Shown here piece after piece: positions 34,801 through 42,725 of a DNA stretch of 64,000 bases (its first letter is position 1; each line of letters starts with the position of its first letter). Where the stretch lies: NCBI GenBank assembly GCA_004794655.1, contig SMMW01000619.1, positions 1,612,001 through 1,676,000 of the forward strand. The letters run 5' to 3'. Origin of the DNA: Marisa cornuarietis (Eukaryota > Mollusca > Gastropoda > Architaenioglossa > Ampullariidae). Under the pieces are notes generated by a model, which saw only the letters and a program-made list of their open reading frames with translations, was not told where the DNA came from and searched no databases. The position numbers and the translations under genes were made by a program.

Positions 34801-35560
34801 AGTGCGTAAAGCTGTGTTAACACCCACGTGCAAAGCATAGTAACACACGGACACATGCATGTGCACACACACACACACACATACACGCGGAAGCACACTA
34901 CAACTATTAGCAACGCCACCCTTAGACTTAGACCATTAGACTTCAAAGAAAGAAATGATAAGTTGCAGACCTTAACACAGTGTTTACATAGCGAAGAAGA
35001 AATGTGCAAGCGGCTTCTAAATGTTTCTCTGGAGCTCAAAATGGTGGACACGTCCCGTACTACAAACGCCCTCTGTCTCGACTCCAGAGATGAGGTGAGT
35101 GCGTGAGACATAAGGACATAAGATTAATCATGGATCGTATACCTTCTCAAAAATCCCATTCTTACAATTTACAGTCTTAATCAGCACATATACAGTAAGA
35201 ATGAGAGAGTGAGTGTGCGCGCGGGCTTGTCAATATGCACCTCAGTCAGTCAGACTACATGTTTGTCTTTAAAAAATAACAATAACAGACTTAAAGTAAG
35301 CAATGGATAGAGGGAGATTGTAGAGCATATCAACGTCTGCCTTGCTGTACATCTTTGGTACAGGAAAAAGGATGTTTAAGGGCATCGTTTGAATTTCACT
35401 GATTGATGGATTGATTCTTGTTTGGTGGAAATGTGCTGTGAATTTTCAGGAGGATTACACTTGTGGCCAGACACTGCTTCACGCCTCCAGCTCTGTGTGC
35501 CTCATTCTTCTCATGACTGCTGCTCTTCTCATTCGTTTCACAACCATGGTCAGATGTTGA
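4570..35560 (+). CDS. CACNA2D3: Voltage-gated calcium channel alpha-2/delta subunit (29 exons, 5' partial)
   Basis: Extracellular auxiliary subunit that promotes surface trafficking and gating of Cav1/Cav2 channels. Exons: 4570-4720, 5706-5870, 7458-7580, 7791-7869, 8316-8365, 8746-8916, 9250-9306, 10797-10892, 13449-13523, 14403-14510, 15177-15257, 15642-15700, 16830-16909, 17591-17639, 18082-18197, 19411-19528, 20277-20348, 21558-21671, 24397-24494, 24813-24991, 25218-25283, 25549-25619, 26694-26772, 27052-27104, 28081-28145, 28762-29005, 33288-33396, 34894-35094, 35450-35560. Phases join without frameshift, giving about 1,010 residues. Domain order matches the family: VWA with MIDAS, Cache-type segments, Cys-rich delta region, C-terminal hydrophobic segment. 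The signal peptide, VWA_N region and any gabapentin-site arginines are absent. VWA wording is nearest alpha2delta-3/-4; orthology is inferred. The 27/28 junction is the weakest. Confidence 0.93.
4721..5705. other. Intron 1 with (GT)n run at 5,462-5,491
   Basis: No coding signal is seen. A 30-bp (GT)n microsatellite sits about 215 bp before the exon 2 acceptor. The short open frames here are chance frames. Confidence 0.7.
6397..6914. repeat. 38-bp minisatellite, ~13.6 copies
   Basis: Near-perfect tandem array in intron 2 of unit TCCACCACAACCTCGTCTAC plus ACACAAAGTACTGCAACA (38 bp). One copy carries CACCGCAACC instead of CACCACAACC; otherwise the copies appear identical. Because 38 is not a multiple of 3, successive copies are read in three frames, all open, which creates a spurious 184-codon frame with a 38-residue period. 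There is no sign that it is translated. Confidence 0.97.
7249..7345. repeat. (GTGA)n tetranucleotide microsatellite
   Basis: About 24 uninterrupted GTGA/GAGT units in intron 2, ending about 110 bp before the exon 3 acceptor. Each unit resembles a weak splice donor core (GTGAGT). Confidence 0.96.
7599..7670. repeat. (GT)n followed by (CAT)n
   Basis: A GT run to 7,646 followed by eight CAT units, starting only about 19 bp after the exon 3 donor (7,580/7,581). Confidence 0.96.
8396..8560. repeat. Pyrimidine-rich (CTTT)n / TTTGTTCGTTCG tract
   Basis: Interrupted CTTT tetranucleotides mixed with TTTGTTCGTTCG blocks, starting about 30 bp after the exon 5 donor. Lys/Glu-rich open frames on the minus strand derive only from this repeat. 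Confidence 0.95.
9028..9126. repeat. (CA)n with an internal (CG)n run
   Basis: CA dinucleotides interrupted by a CGCGCGCGCGCG block around 9,088-9,101, in intron 6. Alternating purine-pyrimidine throughout. Confidence 0.9.
9250..13523 (+). CDS. CACNA2D3: Channel exons 7-9: VWA-Cache link and Cache strand pair
   Basis: Exon 7 (9250-9306) encodes [14 protein letters not shown], matching the family's TVAMPVF block. Exon 8 (10797-10892) encodes [19 protein letters not shown], the family's LGVVGTDV block at the start of the Cache region. Exon 9 (13449-13523) encodes [20 protein letters not shown], the Cache signature. All three are phase 0 at both ends. The exon 8 donor reads AAG|gcacgt, so intron 8 (10893-13448) starts with GC rather than GT. 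The protein alignment (LIPTYK joined to LGVNGYAF) fixes this border. Confidence 0.92.
9360..9563 (+). other. Candidate alternative (stop-containing) exon in intron 7
   Basis: A pyrimidine-rich tract (about 9,315-9,357) ends in TTCCAG at 9,359. The following sequence stays open in the frame of exon 7 (which ends phase 0) for 67 codons, to TGA at 9,561-9,563, with donor-like GGTGAGGTGAGT at the end. The GC content is much higher than in nearby introns. Exon 7 joins exon 8 perfectly without it. If included, it would stop the protein after the VWA domain or trigger decay. This is a pattern only; the opposite strand is also open (9,263-9,682). Confidence 0.25.
10438..10481. repeat. (GT)n microsatellite
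   Basis: About 21 GT units in intron 7 between exons 7 and 8. Confidence 0.95.
10961..11041 (+). repeat. Dispersed repeat with GT tail, copy 1
   Basis: CCGCCCTTCCCGCGACC, a CCTCTCCCCACAAACCCAA block, then a TATATG/GT-rich tail. About 80 bp, repeated in the same orientation at 12,068-12,151. The unique 3' microsatellite tails suggest the end of a small retroelement. The family is not identified. Confidence 0.6.
12068..12151 (+). repeat. Dispersed repeat with TA/GT tail, copy 2
   Basis: Same block as at 10,961 with a longer (TA)n(GT)n tail. The upstream part (12,000-12,067: GCGAACCGGGTTCAGGCGAAG, a palindrome-like GATCACGTGATC, AAGCGAGCGATCGGCAAGG) looks like part of the same element and is missing from copy 1. 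The rest of intron 8 (11,042-12,000 and 12,152-13,448) is AT-rich with no coding signal seen. Confidence 0.55.
13602..13651. repeat. (GTCT)n then (TTTC)n
   Basis: Tetranucleotide runs about 80 bp after the exon 9 donor. Confidence 0.93.
14403..20348 (+). CDS. CACNA2D3: Channel exons 10-17: central alpha-2 region
   Basis: Exon 10 encodes [12 protein letters not shown], matching the [12 protein letters not shown] block of alpha2delta-3. Exons 11 and 12 are less conserved and charged. Exon 13 contains [11 protein letters not shown], exon 14 the short [17 protein letters not shown] piece, and exon 15 starts [10 protein letters not shown], the counterpart of the family's W-x-YC block. Exons 15/16 join across [18 protein letters not shown], like the QCDKELIQEVLFD of alpha2delta-3. 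Exon 17 encodes the start of a second Cache-like unit ([17 protein letters not shown]). Phases vary (0, 1, 2) but all agree between neighbours, which strongly supports the model. Confidence 0.9.
15340..15592 (+). mobile_element. Possible retroelement 3' end with (TAG)n tail
   Basis: Non-coding sequence in intron 11 ends CACTTGGCGAATAAAGAATT and a run of TAG triplets at about 15,567-15,592. That arrangement is typical of L2/CR1-like LINE or SINE 3' ends. No protein fragment is visible, so this is only a suggestion. Confidence 0.3.
16686..16770. repeat. (GT)n / GCGC interrupted tract
   Basis: GT-rich dinucleotide tract with TGCGCGC interruptions, ending about 60 bp before the exon 13 acceptor at 16,830. 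Confidence 0.92.
17212..17404. repeat. 23-bp minisatellite, ~8 copies
   Basis: Tandem copies of GGGTTGTATTTTGTTACAAT plus ATA in intron 13. Late copies carry CACAGTATAGGGG or CAGTTTAGGG variants. Confidence 0.95.
18470..18995 (+). mobile_element. LINE (L2/CR1-like) 3' fragment with (ATC)n tail
   Basis: A short open stretch encodes [20 protein letters not shown], the W-N-S-L-P...S...F-K-x-x-L-K block at the very C terminus of L2/CR1-type reverse transcriptase proteins. About 280 bp of 3' non-coding sequence follows, then TGCGTTGAGCCTGAATTTGG, GGCGCTGTATTA and an (ATC)n/(GTC)n run at 18,908-18,995, the usual 3' tail. A piece at about 18,745-18,810 resembles the reverse of the SINE family at 19,005, so a nested insertion is possible. 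Confidence 0.7.
19005..19165 (+). mobile_element. tRNA-derived SINE, copy 1
   Basis: Contains a degenerate Pol III B-box region (TTCAGCTCTCG), then TCTCGGGCACACTGTTCTTT, a CTGTTTACAAGGCCTGGCTG block and GTGATATAGCCTTAGCTGCTG. The reverse complement of the same consensus is found at 44,475-44,640 and 58,640-58,800, so this is a dispersed family. Confidence 0.7.
21558..25619 (+). CDS. CACNA2D3: Channel exons 18-22: second Cache-like unit and Cys-rich segment
   Basis: Exon 18 encodes [18 protein letters not shown], like the family's LGTRTGLSR block. Exon 19 encodes [20 protein letters not shown], like PLWYRRAAEQ...FVYS. Exon 20 is the longest here (179 bp) and ends in a Cys cluster ([17 protein letters not shown]). 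Exon 21 encodes [16 protein letters not shown], almost identical in pattern to the family's NCYLIDNNGFILVS. Exon 22 encodes [17 protein letters not shown], matching the GDFFGEIEGAVMNKLL block. Exon 20 lies between a (GTT)n run on its acceptor side and an (ATC)n run 19 bp past its donor. Confidence 0.93.
21711..21769. repeat. (CA)n microsatellite
   Basis: About 28 CA units with one GCACGCA interruption, starting about 40 bp after the exon 18 donor. Confidence 0.95.
22299..22810. repeat. 28/30-bp two-type minisatellite, 18 copies
   Basis: Eighteen AGAGCTAG-containing copies in intron 18. Type A (28 bp) reads GTCACATATATTGTGTAT after the AGAGCTAG core. Type B (30 bp) has CACACAGATCCTGTGTAT in its place and always GCGGTCAC upstream. 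Order by spacing is B A B A A A A B A B A B A A A A A B. Mixed runs suggest duplication of multi-copy blocks. Confidence 0.95.
23690..23796 (+). mobile_element. LINE/SINE 3' end with (ATT)n tail
   Basis: TCAAGCGCGGTGAGCCTGGT, then GGGGAACTGCGCTATAAAAG and nine ATT triplets. The GCG-x-x-x-TGAGC...GCGCTATA-A pattern followed by a trinucleotide run is the usual L2/CR1-like 3' end. Confidence 0.6.
23868..24104 (+). mobile_element. Second LINE/SINE 3' end, then (AAC)n and (ATT)n
   Basis: GTGAAGCGCCTGGAGTTGGT, AGGCGCTATACAAACTGAC and TTTTATTATG form a second 3' end of the same style, about 70 bp past the first. After a C-rich segment come (AAC)n at about 24,062-24,083 and (ATT)n at 24,090-24,103. 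This is probably a cluster of nested retroelement tails. Confidence 0.5.
24767..24805. repeat. (GTT)n next to exon 20 acceptor
   Basis: Thirteen GTT triplets followed by GTCGGGCAG and exon 20 at 24,813. The run occupies the place of the polypyrimidine tract. Confidence 0.95.
25009..25109. repeat. (ATC)n next to exon 20 donor
   Basis: About 33 CAT/ATC triplets with a few CAC interruptions, starting 19 bp after the donor of exon 20. The Asp-rich and Ser-rich open frames across it are artefacts. Confidence 0.96.
26093..26620. repeat. Purine-rich degenerate tandem repeat
   Basis: GA-rich sequence with recurring GAGAGA, GACTGGTAGAC and ACATGAGA words. Within it (about 26,390-26,580) a unit near 50 bp, containing ACATGAGAAACTGTTAGAAT and AGAAAGAGAAGAGTAGACA, occurs about three times with small changes. 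It lies in intron 22, ending about 75 bp before exon 23. Leu/Ser-rich minus-strand frames are artefacts. Confidence 0.85.
26694..29005 (+). CDS. CACNA2D3: Channel exons 23-26: DYQAIC block and delta region
   Basis: Exon 23 encodes [11 protein letters not shown], the conserved DYQAMC block. Exons 24 and 25 encode [20 protein letters not shown], matching the ELVLFLVEF...SWW block of vertebrate subunits. Exon 26 (244 bp) encodes a Cys-rich delta segment with several N-x-T/S sequons and ends GQCNSANM, matching the C-x-x-C-x-x-x-F/M block; its donor AC|gtcagt leaves two bases for the next exon. The proteolytic alpha2/delta cleavage site normally lies in this part of the protein but I cannot place it. 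Confidence 0.91.
28599..28628. repeat. (TC)n microsatellite
   Basis: About 15 TC units in intron 25, about 130 bp before exon 26. Confidence 0.95.
29006..33287. other. Large intron 26 with microsatellites
   Basis: This 4.3-kb intron holds poly(T)/(GTT)n at about 29,281-29,345, (GT)n at 30,359-30,398, (CA)n at 31,077-31,092, (GTTT)n at 31,374-31,400, (GT)n at 31,445-31,483 and (GACA)n at 31,838-31,871. A possible exon at 30,861 was rejected on phase. No other coding signal was seen. Confidence 0.7.
32203..32671. mobile_element. Possible TTAA-flanked MITE
   Basis: Starts TTAACCCTTTGACTGATACC and ends AAAGGGGTTAA. Both ends carry TTAA next to C-rich inverted termini, as in the better copies at 62,385 and 63,505. 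The inverted match is short (about CCC-TTT), internal sequence shares little with those copies, and another GGGTTAA lies at about 32,680, so the borders are uncertain. Confidence 0.3.
33288..35560 (+). CDS. CACNA2D3: Channel exons 27-29: delta C terminus and membrane anchor
   Basis: Exon 27 encodes [19 protein letters not shown] then NCECD, matching the IPSSNLF-VVVDSSCLCE block. Its donor is uncertain: GAA|gtcaca at 33,396 is preferred, but phase-0 GT sites also exist further on. Exon 28 encodes a charged segment with an NATLRL sequon and several Cys; its acceptor is 34,894 (phase 0) or 34,911 (phase 2). Exon 29 encodes [14 protein letters not shown], then a hydrophobic run ([13 protein letters not shown]), RFTTMVRC and TGA at 35,558-35,560. 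Family members end in a hydrophobic signal reported to direct GPI anchoring. Here a short basic tail follows it, so a true transmembrane end is also possible. Confidence 0.85.
33715..33785. repeat. ~20-bp tandem repeat (GTAATCAGTTGGTGAT type)
   Basis: Four imperfect copies of a GTGTAATCAGTTGGTGATC-like unit at the 3' side of the minus-strand LINE fragment. They may be the variable tail of that element. Confidence 0.7.
33760..34600 (-). pseudogene. Degraded non-LTR reverse transcriptase (L2/CR1-like)
   Basis: Read on the minus strand, fragments in several frames follow the order of a non-LTR reverse transcriptase. First [10 protein letters not shown] at about 34,560-34,530 (like FDTIDHDILL), then [20 protein letters not shown] and [11 protein letters not shown] (34,510-34,400). 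Then [14 protein letters not shown] (like LKLNxxKTEVLLV) and finally [18 protein letters not shown] (like LQRVQNAAARLV) near 33,880. At least three frameshifts and stops separate them, and no F/YADD active-site box was found where it should lie (about 34,300). A dead insertion in the intron between exons 27 and 28, antisense to the channel gene. Confidence 0.85.
34601..34893. other. Intron 27 remainder with (CA)n before exon 28
   Basis: No coding signal. A CA-rich stretch (about 34,855-34,885) stands directly before the exon 28 acceptor instead of a pyrimidine tract. Confidence 0.6.
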
Positions 35561-37128
35561 GAACTGAGTCTGCCATCGAGCCATCCGCTTTCTTTACCCC
35601 ACCAACCACCGTTGTGTCTTCTGCACCAACATCCTTACCAGCCGCTGCCTTGCGAAAGGAGAGCAGTCACTGGTGGCTGCACACACAGTTGCCTTCCATA
35701 ACTTCGGAAGCTAGGTTATGCTCCGATAGCTTTGGGAATTTGAGAAAGAACAAGAAGGAAAAAAGTGGCGCCATGCTGGCCATGGACCAGCTTGTTGTGT
35801 CATTTTTATTAGAATTTAGCGATGTTGATTGTGGTAACATTGGTTCAGCAGTAACCTCTCTCATCTGGAGTCATGGATGAGCAACCAGATCAATCAACTG
35901 TGAAGATCTGAACACGAATGTGACATTTTCAAGAAGTAATTACTGCCTACAATTACAGACCTGATGACAGCATTGTTCCTTGTTGCGGTGTCTGCTGTGA
36001 GGTACAGGTTGTGTTAGGGATGCACGGTAAAGCCACAGTCACTGGCTTGGTCAGTCGGAACACTGAAATGATTTATGCCTTCCATTTGTTTCAACTACAA
36101 CTGTACATCATAAAATAATGCTTGGAATTCTCTTTGCAATGCAAAGACTATTTCTGTGATCAATTGAATCTTTTTCTTTGATTTACCATTCCTGAATATC
36201 AGCCTTTTTCAGATATATTCAATCTACTGCTCACATTCAACTCAAAACATTCCCCATGCTATGCTTTTATTTTCTTTTCACAAGTGTGCTGAAATCAAAG
36301 AATCATTTGTTGTTGCTGCTGTAAAGCCAGAACTGTTACACCACAGTGAGCAGGCAAGTTCATGGGTCACAGAAAGCATCTGTTTTCATCAGCTGCCGCA
36401 GTGCTGCCAGAATAGCAGCATAATTACTGTGTTTGTATTGTTAACTTACTTTTGTTATATTATGATGGTATATGTATTAACACTATCATGATGTGAGGTT
36501 TAAAAGACAAATGGAATGTCACACTTACAATTTTAATATCCATTTTTTTTTAAATATTTAAAATATTGGACATTTATGTAAAAATTGGTCTTGTGAAAAT
36601 CTCAAAGCAGACTTTGGTCGGGATAAGGAAGGGAGATGACAAAATTTATCAGGACTGCTATATCCAACTGCTTTTTTTCTCAAAGCTCTGACAATAATTG
36701 TATAAACTATATGTTTTTGTAAATATATATGACCACTTCATTCATCTGACCACACACAGACACTAAAATAAGCATGATCAGAGATGATAGCTCCATAACT
36801 CAGGGTGAGCCTGAAAAAACCCATAGAACCACAACGCTCGCTTTCTTGTTTACAAACGGCTACGAATAGCATACCAAAAAGAGCTCAGTTCATGGAATAT
36901 GAATCAGGCAGCCAGGCTCATTGACTCTGGTTGCATGGCTTTTGTCTCCAATACAAAGTAAAGGGTTATGACAAGGTATACCACCCTAAGCCTACTTTGG
37001 TGGCTATATTACTGAAAAGTGATAAGACTGATCAGAGAGTAATGATTACAACGCAGAAGATAGAATGGTCATCAAATACTTTTTAATGATTTAAAAACAT
37101 AAATCACTATATAGTCACACTATTTCTT

Positions 37129-37163
<35 letters not shown>

Positions 37164-40100
37164 ATGTACACTCGCATTTTTTTCCTAATTTAAAAAATAA
37201 ATGATATTTAAACAACACAGATGCCATCATTGGGCTTTATACTTTTCACATAGTAGTGACTGTGTTTATGATATTTATGGTGATTTTCCTGTGATTGTAT
37301 TGAATGGTTATCCATTTGTTCTGTTTGTCTTCATTCAGTTAACATTTTTGAGAATATTTGCTGTCCTGAAGTGATTAATCTTTGCCTTTCCTTTTGTCAC
37401 AGCTTTATCTTTTAAAAAGGCTCATAATGAATAAGAGAAATTCATCATTCCAAATGAACACACTTTTTTGTATTTCCAAAAATAGTGACTTTTGGAACAA
37501 GCCATTTACCTTTGATTGTTCACAATTCTTTTTGTTTTGTTTTGAATACTGTTACTGGAAATCATCAGCTACTGATCTGATGACAGTGCAAAATGTTGTA
37601 ATATCAAATATTGATTGATTAATTAACATAAATATTGTTTTTTCAGTAAACATTTTCATTTTATGAAGATCTAGAATCTGGCTTGTTTTTACTCTGAATT
37701 TCAAATCCCATACATGTGTGCACATTAGCACATATGTGTGTGAACACACACATATACACACACACAGGGTTTTGAACAGACTGGACGTTTAACTGACAAA
37801 TGAGATAAACGGTGATTCTGGTAGTTTAAAGCATCCACCATAAATAGTTAGTTTTCCCCAGAGACTAATGCATGCATTGTTTTATATCAAGTACCAAACT
37901 ATTTCCCCCCACACATCTTAATGAACTCAAAACGGAGATGAGTTGTCTCTGCTACCACTTATTTTCTCCCCACCCCAAAAATGTAACCTTGAAAAATGTT
38001 TCATGAATGTATGGTTGTAGACTAACAGACAATACACTACACACGTACATTTCAGAAATGTGCATGTCTATGCATGCTTTGTTAGCATTTCAGTGAGCTG
38101 AAGAAAGCCGAACAAATTCGTTGCACTGTACCTATGTATTGCAAACTTGAGAACTACTGTTCAGCATAAGAAACGTGTGCATTATGGTGTGTCTATGAAC
38201 GGGGCAGCTTTATACATATTGACTTCCAACACTGCCTACAGAGGAGATTGTCATAAGAGCTGATCTTTTATTCCACATCTGTTTGTTCTTGGCAACTCCT
38301 TCACTACCTTAGTTTGTATTTTGTTATAGTATTTGCTCTGATAAGCTGTACTGTAACCTGTGTAGAATACACAGTGACACTGTGTGATACATTTATTATT
38401 ACTACCACTATGTTTGGCATTTTAAACATTTCTGGCCAAGGCTCTTATGCTTTTTTTTCTCATTTCGTTTACTCCCTTAAAAGATTTTCAAACATACGCA
38501 TGTGCACACACACACACACACCAGCCCTCCTTTAAGGACATTTGCAGGCAGTCACTCATCATACACATCATTGGTTCATTTGCATTTTTTTGCATCTTAC
38601 AAGAATTATTGACCTTTTCTATTATAAAGATCAGTATTTAAAAGACTGTTGACTTTTTTTGTTGTGACTACGTCAGCAATTACAGTGTCGCAAGGAAATG
38701 TTAAAATCTACCATGTAAATAGACTTTAACAATTGTGATTTGTTTTCTTTCTTGGACAATGTTTTTTGGAGTGCCTTTTTGTGGTAATGTCAAGGTAAGA
38801 TTTTGTACCAGTTGGTATTTGTCCTTTGTTTGGGCCATTAGATATAATTTTATTATCGCAGATGGTGCCTAGTAGTTACAGACACATTGCATAAGGTAGC
38901 AAATCCTTCCCTTTTCCATCTTTTTTTCCCAAAGTTGCATCTAATTTGACCATAGAAAATAATCTTCCCTGATTTACCTGTACCTGATGTTTACATAGAA
39001 GAGTCACTGCACTAAGCTTACTTGTGGTTTGCCTGCCAGAAAGATGAGCATTTATTTCAATGGTTCATACTGCAAGCAGGTGGATGGTACTCTTCATGTT
39101 TTGAGTGAGATTTAACACCTAGAACTACGTTTGTTTTCTTCATGTTATCACTTTTAAAATAAAATATGAAAAGCAGAATGGCCATGCTGGAACAAATTAC
39201 ATGCTGATTCGCAAACCACTAGAATAGTTCCACAATGTGTGAGTACCTTATTAGACTTTAGCCTCACCTTGACAAGAAATTTAAAACAAAAACAATTTGT
39301 CTCTTAATATTAAACCTGTTTATTGAATTTATTGAATGTCTTTTCCCTTAGCTTATTTTAAAAGTATCTTTTCTTGTGCAAGAAGTTGAAGCATCATTTT
39401 GTTTCATTTAATAAACAAAAAGATAAGAGGAAAAAAGGTGGCCGAAATAGTTCCTTGTCATGTGTGTTCTTTGTCATCTATGCCCATTTCAGTCCTGCAT
39501 TCTATTTTACTGGATTACCTGAGGATTTCACTCTCATTAACATCACAGGGTAAAATCAGTGATCAGCTAGTATCAAACTGTTCCCTAGGAACATTCACAT
39601 TCACTTTTATTTATTTGTGTGCCTGCTTGAATATAGAAGTAAGAAAAATATTTTGCATGAATGGTCAACAGAATGCAAGTAATGATAGCATTATAAGCCA
39701 TAAAAAGTTCTCACACATCTCATGCAAATATGGAATTTTGGCTAAATAAAAGCTTTCACCAAGGAACTACAAATGCACAATTATTAATGATCTTCCTCAA
39801 GATTGCAAACAGATCTTAATTTTACATCATATGTTGACTGGTCTAGTACGTTTGACTGGTGTAGTATAATTGCATTTTTTTTGGGAGGGGGGGGGGCAGA
39901 ACTAGAAGATCTTTTGATTCATGCATTTTATGGTTTGTGACAAAATATATCAGGCAAAATTTTAAGAATTGTTGTACAGGGCTGAACTTGAATTCTACAA
40001 TCAGGTGAGTCCTACAACACTATCTACAATCAGGCAAGTGATTCACAGCATGATGCAGCTTAACTATTTTGACACATTTATGAATCTCAAAGGAGCAGAT

Positions 40101-40850
40101 GGCTGAAGATGTGTTTAGTGAGATTCCTCTCTTTATCATATTGCTTATTCAACTGCTTTATTTTTGAAACACAGGTACGCTTCCAAAAGAGTTTGATTCA
40201 TAACTCAAATTTAATATTGCATAGGATGTTATAGTTACTACATTTGATAATGTCATTGAGTAAAATCATTTTTGAATAAAAAGCAAATTACCTCTTAAGT
40301 TTCTTCTGCAGGGTTAGCTATGGGTCTGGAAGCTATATCTCTCCTGCTTGTATCCTCTTTTTAACCCATTGTGGATGCTAAGAAACACCTGTTTCAATAG
40401 CGATACCTTTTGGAAATTGTGTGCATTGTATGATTTATACACAGATTCATACACTTTAGAGGTGGTGGTCCTACATAACTGACTCATCTCCCTTGTCAAA
40501 CAATGGGCAACGCTGCAATATGGTAACACCATTCGATCTGCTTTAAAACTGAGAATGCGTTTGGAAGAAGTGATATACTGATATACTGACTCCATCTCAA
40601 AGTACTAGGCTTATGTACTTAATATTTATTTCTAAATGTTTAAATAGGAGAGTTTTTATGCCTGATCCCTAGTCCCAACCATTTTTCTCACTCTACATCT
40701 ATTAATAGTTTTTTTTTAATAGTGTTGAGTGGACTGCCAAGCCTCATCACAAGATCTTACCTTTTCTATGTGTGATATACAGTATCTGTTACTTGGTGTT
40801 AACTTTGTTCATTCTTTAAAATTATCAAAATAAATGTACTATTTTTAACC
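35561..40850 (+). other. CACNA2D3: Probable long 3' UTR of the alpha-2/delta gene
   Basis: About 5.3 kb without recognisable coding exons. It is more AT-rich and nearly free of the dispersed elements that fill the introns and intergenic DNA; the only clear microsatellites are (CT)n(CA)n at 37,129-37,162 and short CA runs near 37,740 and 38,505. Several AATAAA sites occur (for example about 39,743). The last, at 40,829, has a GT-rich downstream element. Extension of the transcript this far is an inference; part of it could be intergenic. Confidence 0.45.
40829..40834 (+). terminator. Candidate poly(A) signal, plus strand
   Basis: AATAAA followed 25-55 bases later by a GT-rich stretch (TTTTTGTGTGCGCGCTTGTG at about 40,860-40,880). 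This is a standard arrangement for cleavage and polyadenylation, and a fitting end for the channel transcript about 220 bp before the opposing gene's candidate signal. Confidence 0.5.
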
Positions 40851-41057
40851 ACTTCAGTCTTTTTGTGTGCGCGCTTGTGTGGTCACCTGCAATCTAGTAA
40901 GGACATGGTTATGTACATACATTCTTTTGCAGCTGTGAGTGTATTCTAATAATCTCATCAAACTCTATTCTCCATTACTTATTTCATTTCAGTTAAAAAC
41001 ATTAACTATTGTCAGAAAGGCAGACTCAATAAGCACAGTTTTAAAAACAGTTTGCAT

Positions 41058-41063
41058 TTTATT
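41058..41063 (-). terminator. Candidate distal poly(A) signal, minus strand
   Basis: AATAAA read on the minus strand (TTTATT on plus). With the signal at 40,829 on the plus strand it suggests convergent genes whose ends are separated by about 200 bp. Confidence 0.35.
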
Positions 41064-42498
41064 TCAGTTACCAATGCAGAAGTGACTATATAAGCTTTGT
41101 GTTTCCCTATTTTTTGCTCATCCACAGAGGCTCTGTGGCTTTTCAACTGTTTGAAAGAGCTGTAAAGAGTTAAAGATATCCAAGTGTTCATCAACCATTT
41201 TGGAAAACTTGGCAAGTCTTAGACATCTATGGGCAACTAGGTAAACTATTTTTGTTGCCAGATTATCTTCAGTAAACTGCCTCAGAATCAGAAAGTACAA
41301 AATAAAGTTTAAAATCATATGAAACATAAACCACAAATGTGTTTTGTATTTCATTGAACACATATATACCATTTCTGTTCAATTGGTGATCTTCAGCATT
41401 AAAACAGCTGCACAATAACCAGCATAAAAAACAAATAAAACCATAGTGAAAGCATAAAATGTGTACAATAAAGCTAGTGATTAACTAGTAATAAAAGTAT
41501 AGGTATGATTAAAATACCACTTTCCCATGGATAATGCTTTGTGTAAAAACAAAATGTCAAAAGACAGATAGAGCTGCTTAGATACAATGGCACATTAGGA
41601 ATCATCAAACAACTACCCATTCACTGTGACAATGCTTACTAAAAAGTTTTCAATTTTAGGCTATAAGCAACGCCTTATCAAAATGGGAATTCCTTAACTA
41701 ATCTCTCATTGTAGGTGATCAGTTCTGTTTTTAGTAACAAGTAGGAATCAGCACTGACCAAGCTGTTTGGTGTTGACACTCAAATATTTGTGCAAAATTA
41801 GCTAAAGACACTCAATTGCCACAAATCAAAATGAGCATGCCACTGGCTGCAACAGTACACCTATTCACAAGCAAAATATGGTCTAAAACAGATGACTTCA
41901 AAGAGATGCCAAAAATCTGATGTTAATGATGTTTCATGCACCATTATCAAGCTTCTAAATTCAATCTAATAATTTGGAATGTTGATCTGAGCATATTCCA
42001 CCAACATGGTAGGGGCAAGTGATGATTGTTTTTTTTTTACAGAAGAGCTGACAGATACCAGTCAAAATACAAGTGTTAGCCAACCTGTTTACCAGTCAAA
42101 ATACAAGTGTTATCCAACCTGTTTAGCAGTCAAAATCCATCCATTTTGCAGATAATGTCAACAGATATGGTAGGTAGTTCATCCTTTCACTGGATTTCAT
42201 GGTCTGAAAGCTGCTTTCCTTATTTCATTTACCAGATTTCATACATGTTCACTTGCAATTACAAAATTAGAGTTAACTGCCTGATACAAAAGTGTCTACT
42301 ATTTTGCTATGTAATGGTCATTTTATACTTAAGGACAACTACAAACTTGCAAGGTCAGAAATACACATCAATATCTGTAAATCCATGCACATATGTGTGT
42401 GTGTGTGTGTGTGTGAAAATGATATTCATTTTAATAATCACTCAAAAGTGATTTGTTCTTCTAAGACAATAAAGATTTCCCAATATGAATGATTAATA

Positions 42499-42504
42499 TT
42501 TATT
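42499..42504 (-). terminator. Candidate proximal poly(A) signal, minus strand
   Basis: Minus-strand AATAAA about 220 bases after the gelsolin-like stop codon, inside AT-rich DNA. Confidence 0.35.
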
Positions 42505-42725
42505 GTTCTTGTGCATTTTAAAATCAAGTCTTGGTGTGAAACGGAAAAGAAACCCTTTCATGCAGTGTGCAGCTTGCATCCGGCATTCCTGTCACTGAAG
42601 CAACTGCCTTGTCATGGAAGACATAAAGAAAATACACCATCAGATTAAAAAACATCTAGGTTTAGGTTTAGTTTGCTGCTATTCGATATTAAAAGGGCGA
42701 CCATACATGCATGATGCCCTGCTCT

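Larger units (their letters stand above)
41040..42725 (-). other. Probable 3' UTR of the gelsolin-like gene
   Basis: AT-rich sequence downstream of the stop codon on the minus strand, without coding signal. Minus-strand AATAAA signals are seen at 42,499-42,504 (about 220 bases after the stop) and 41,058-41,063 (about 1.7 kb after it), allowing short and long 3' UTR forms. A (GT)n run lies at 42,396-42,415. Confidence 0.45.
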
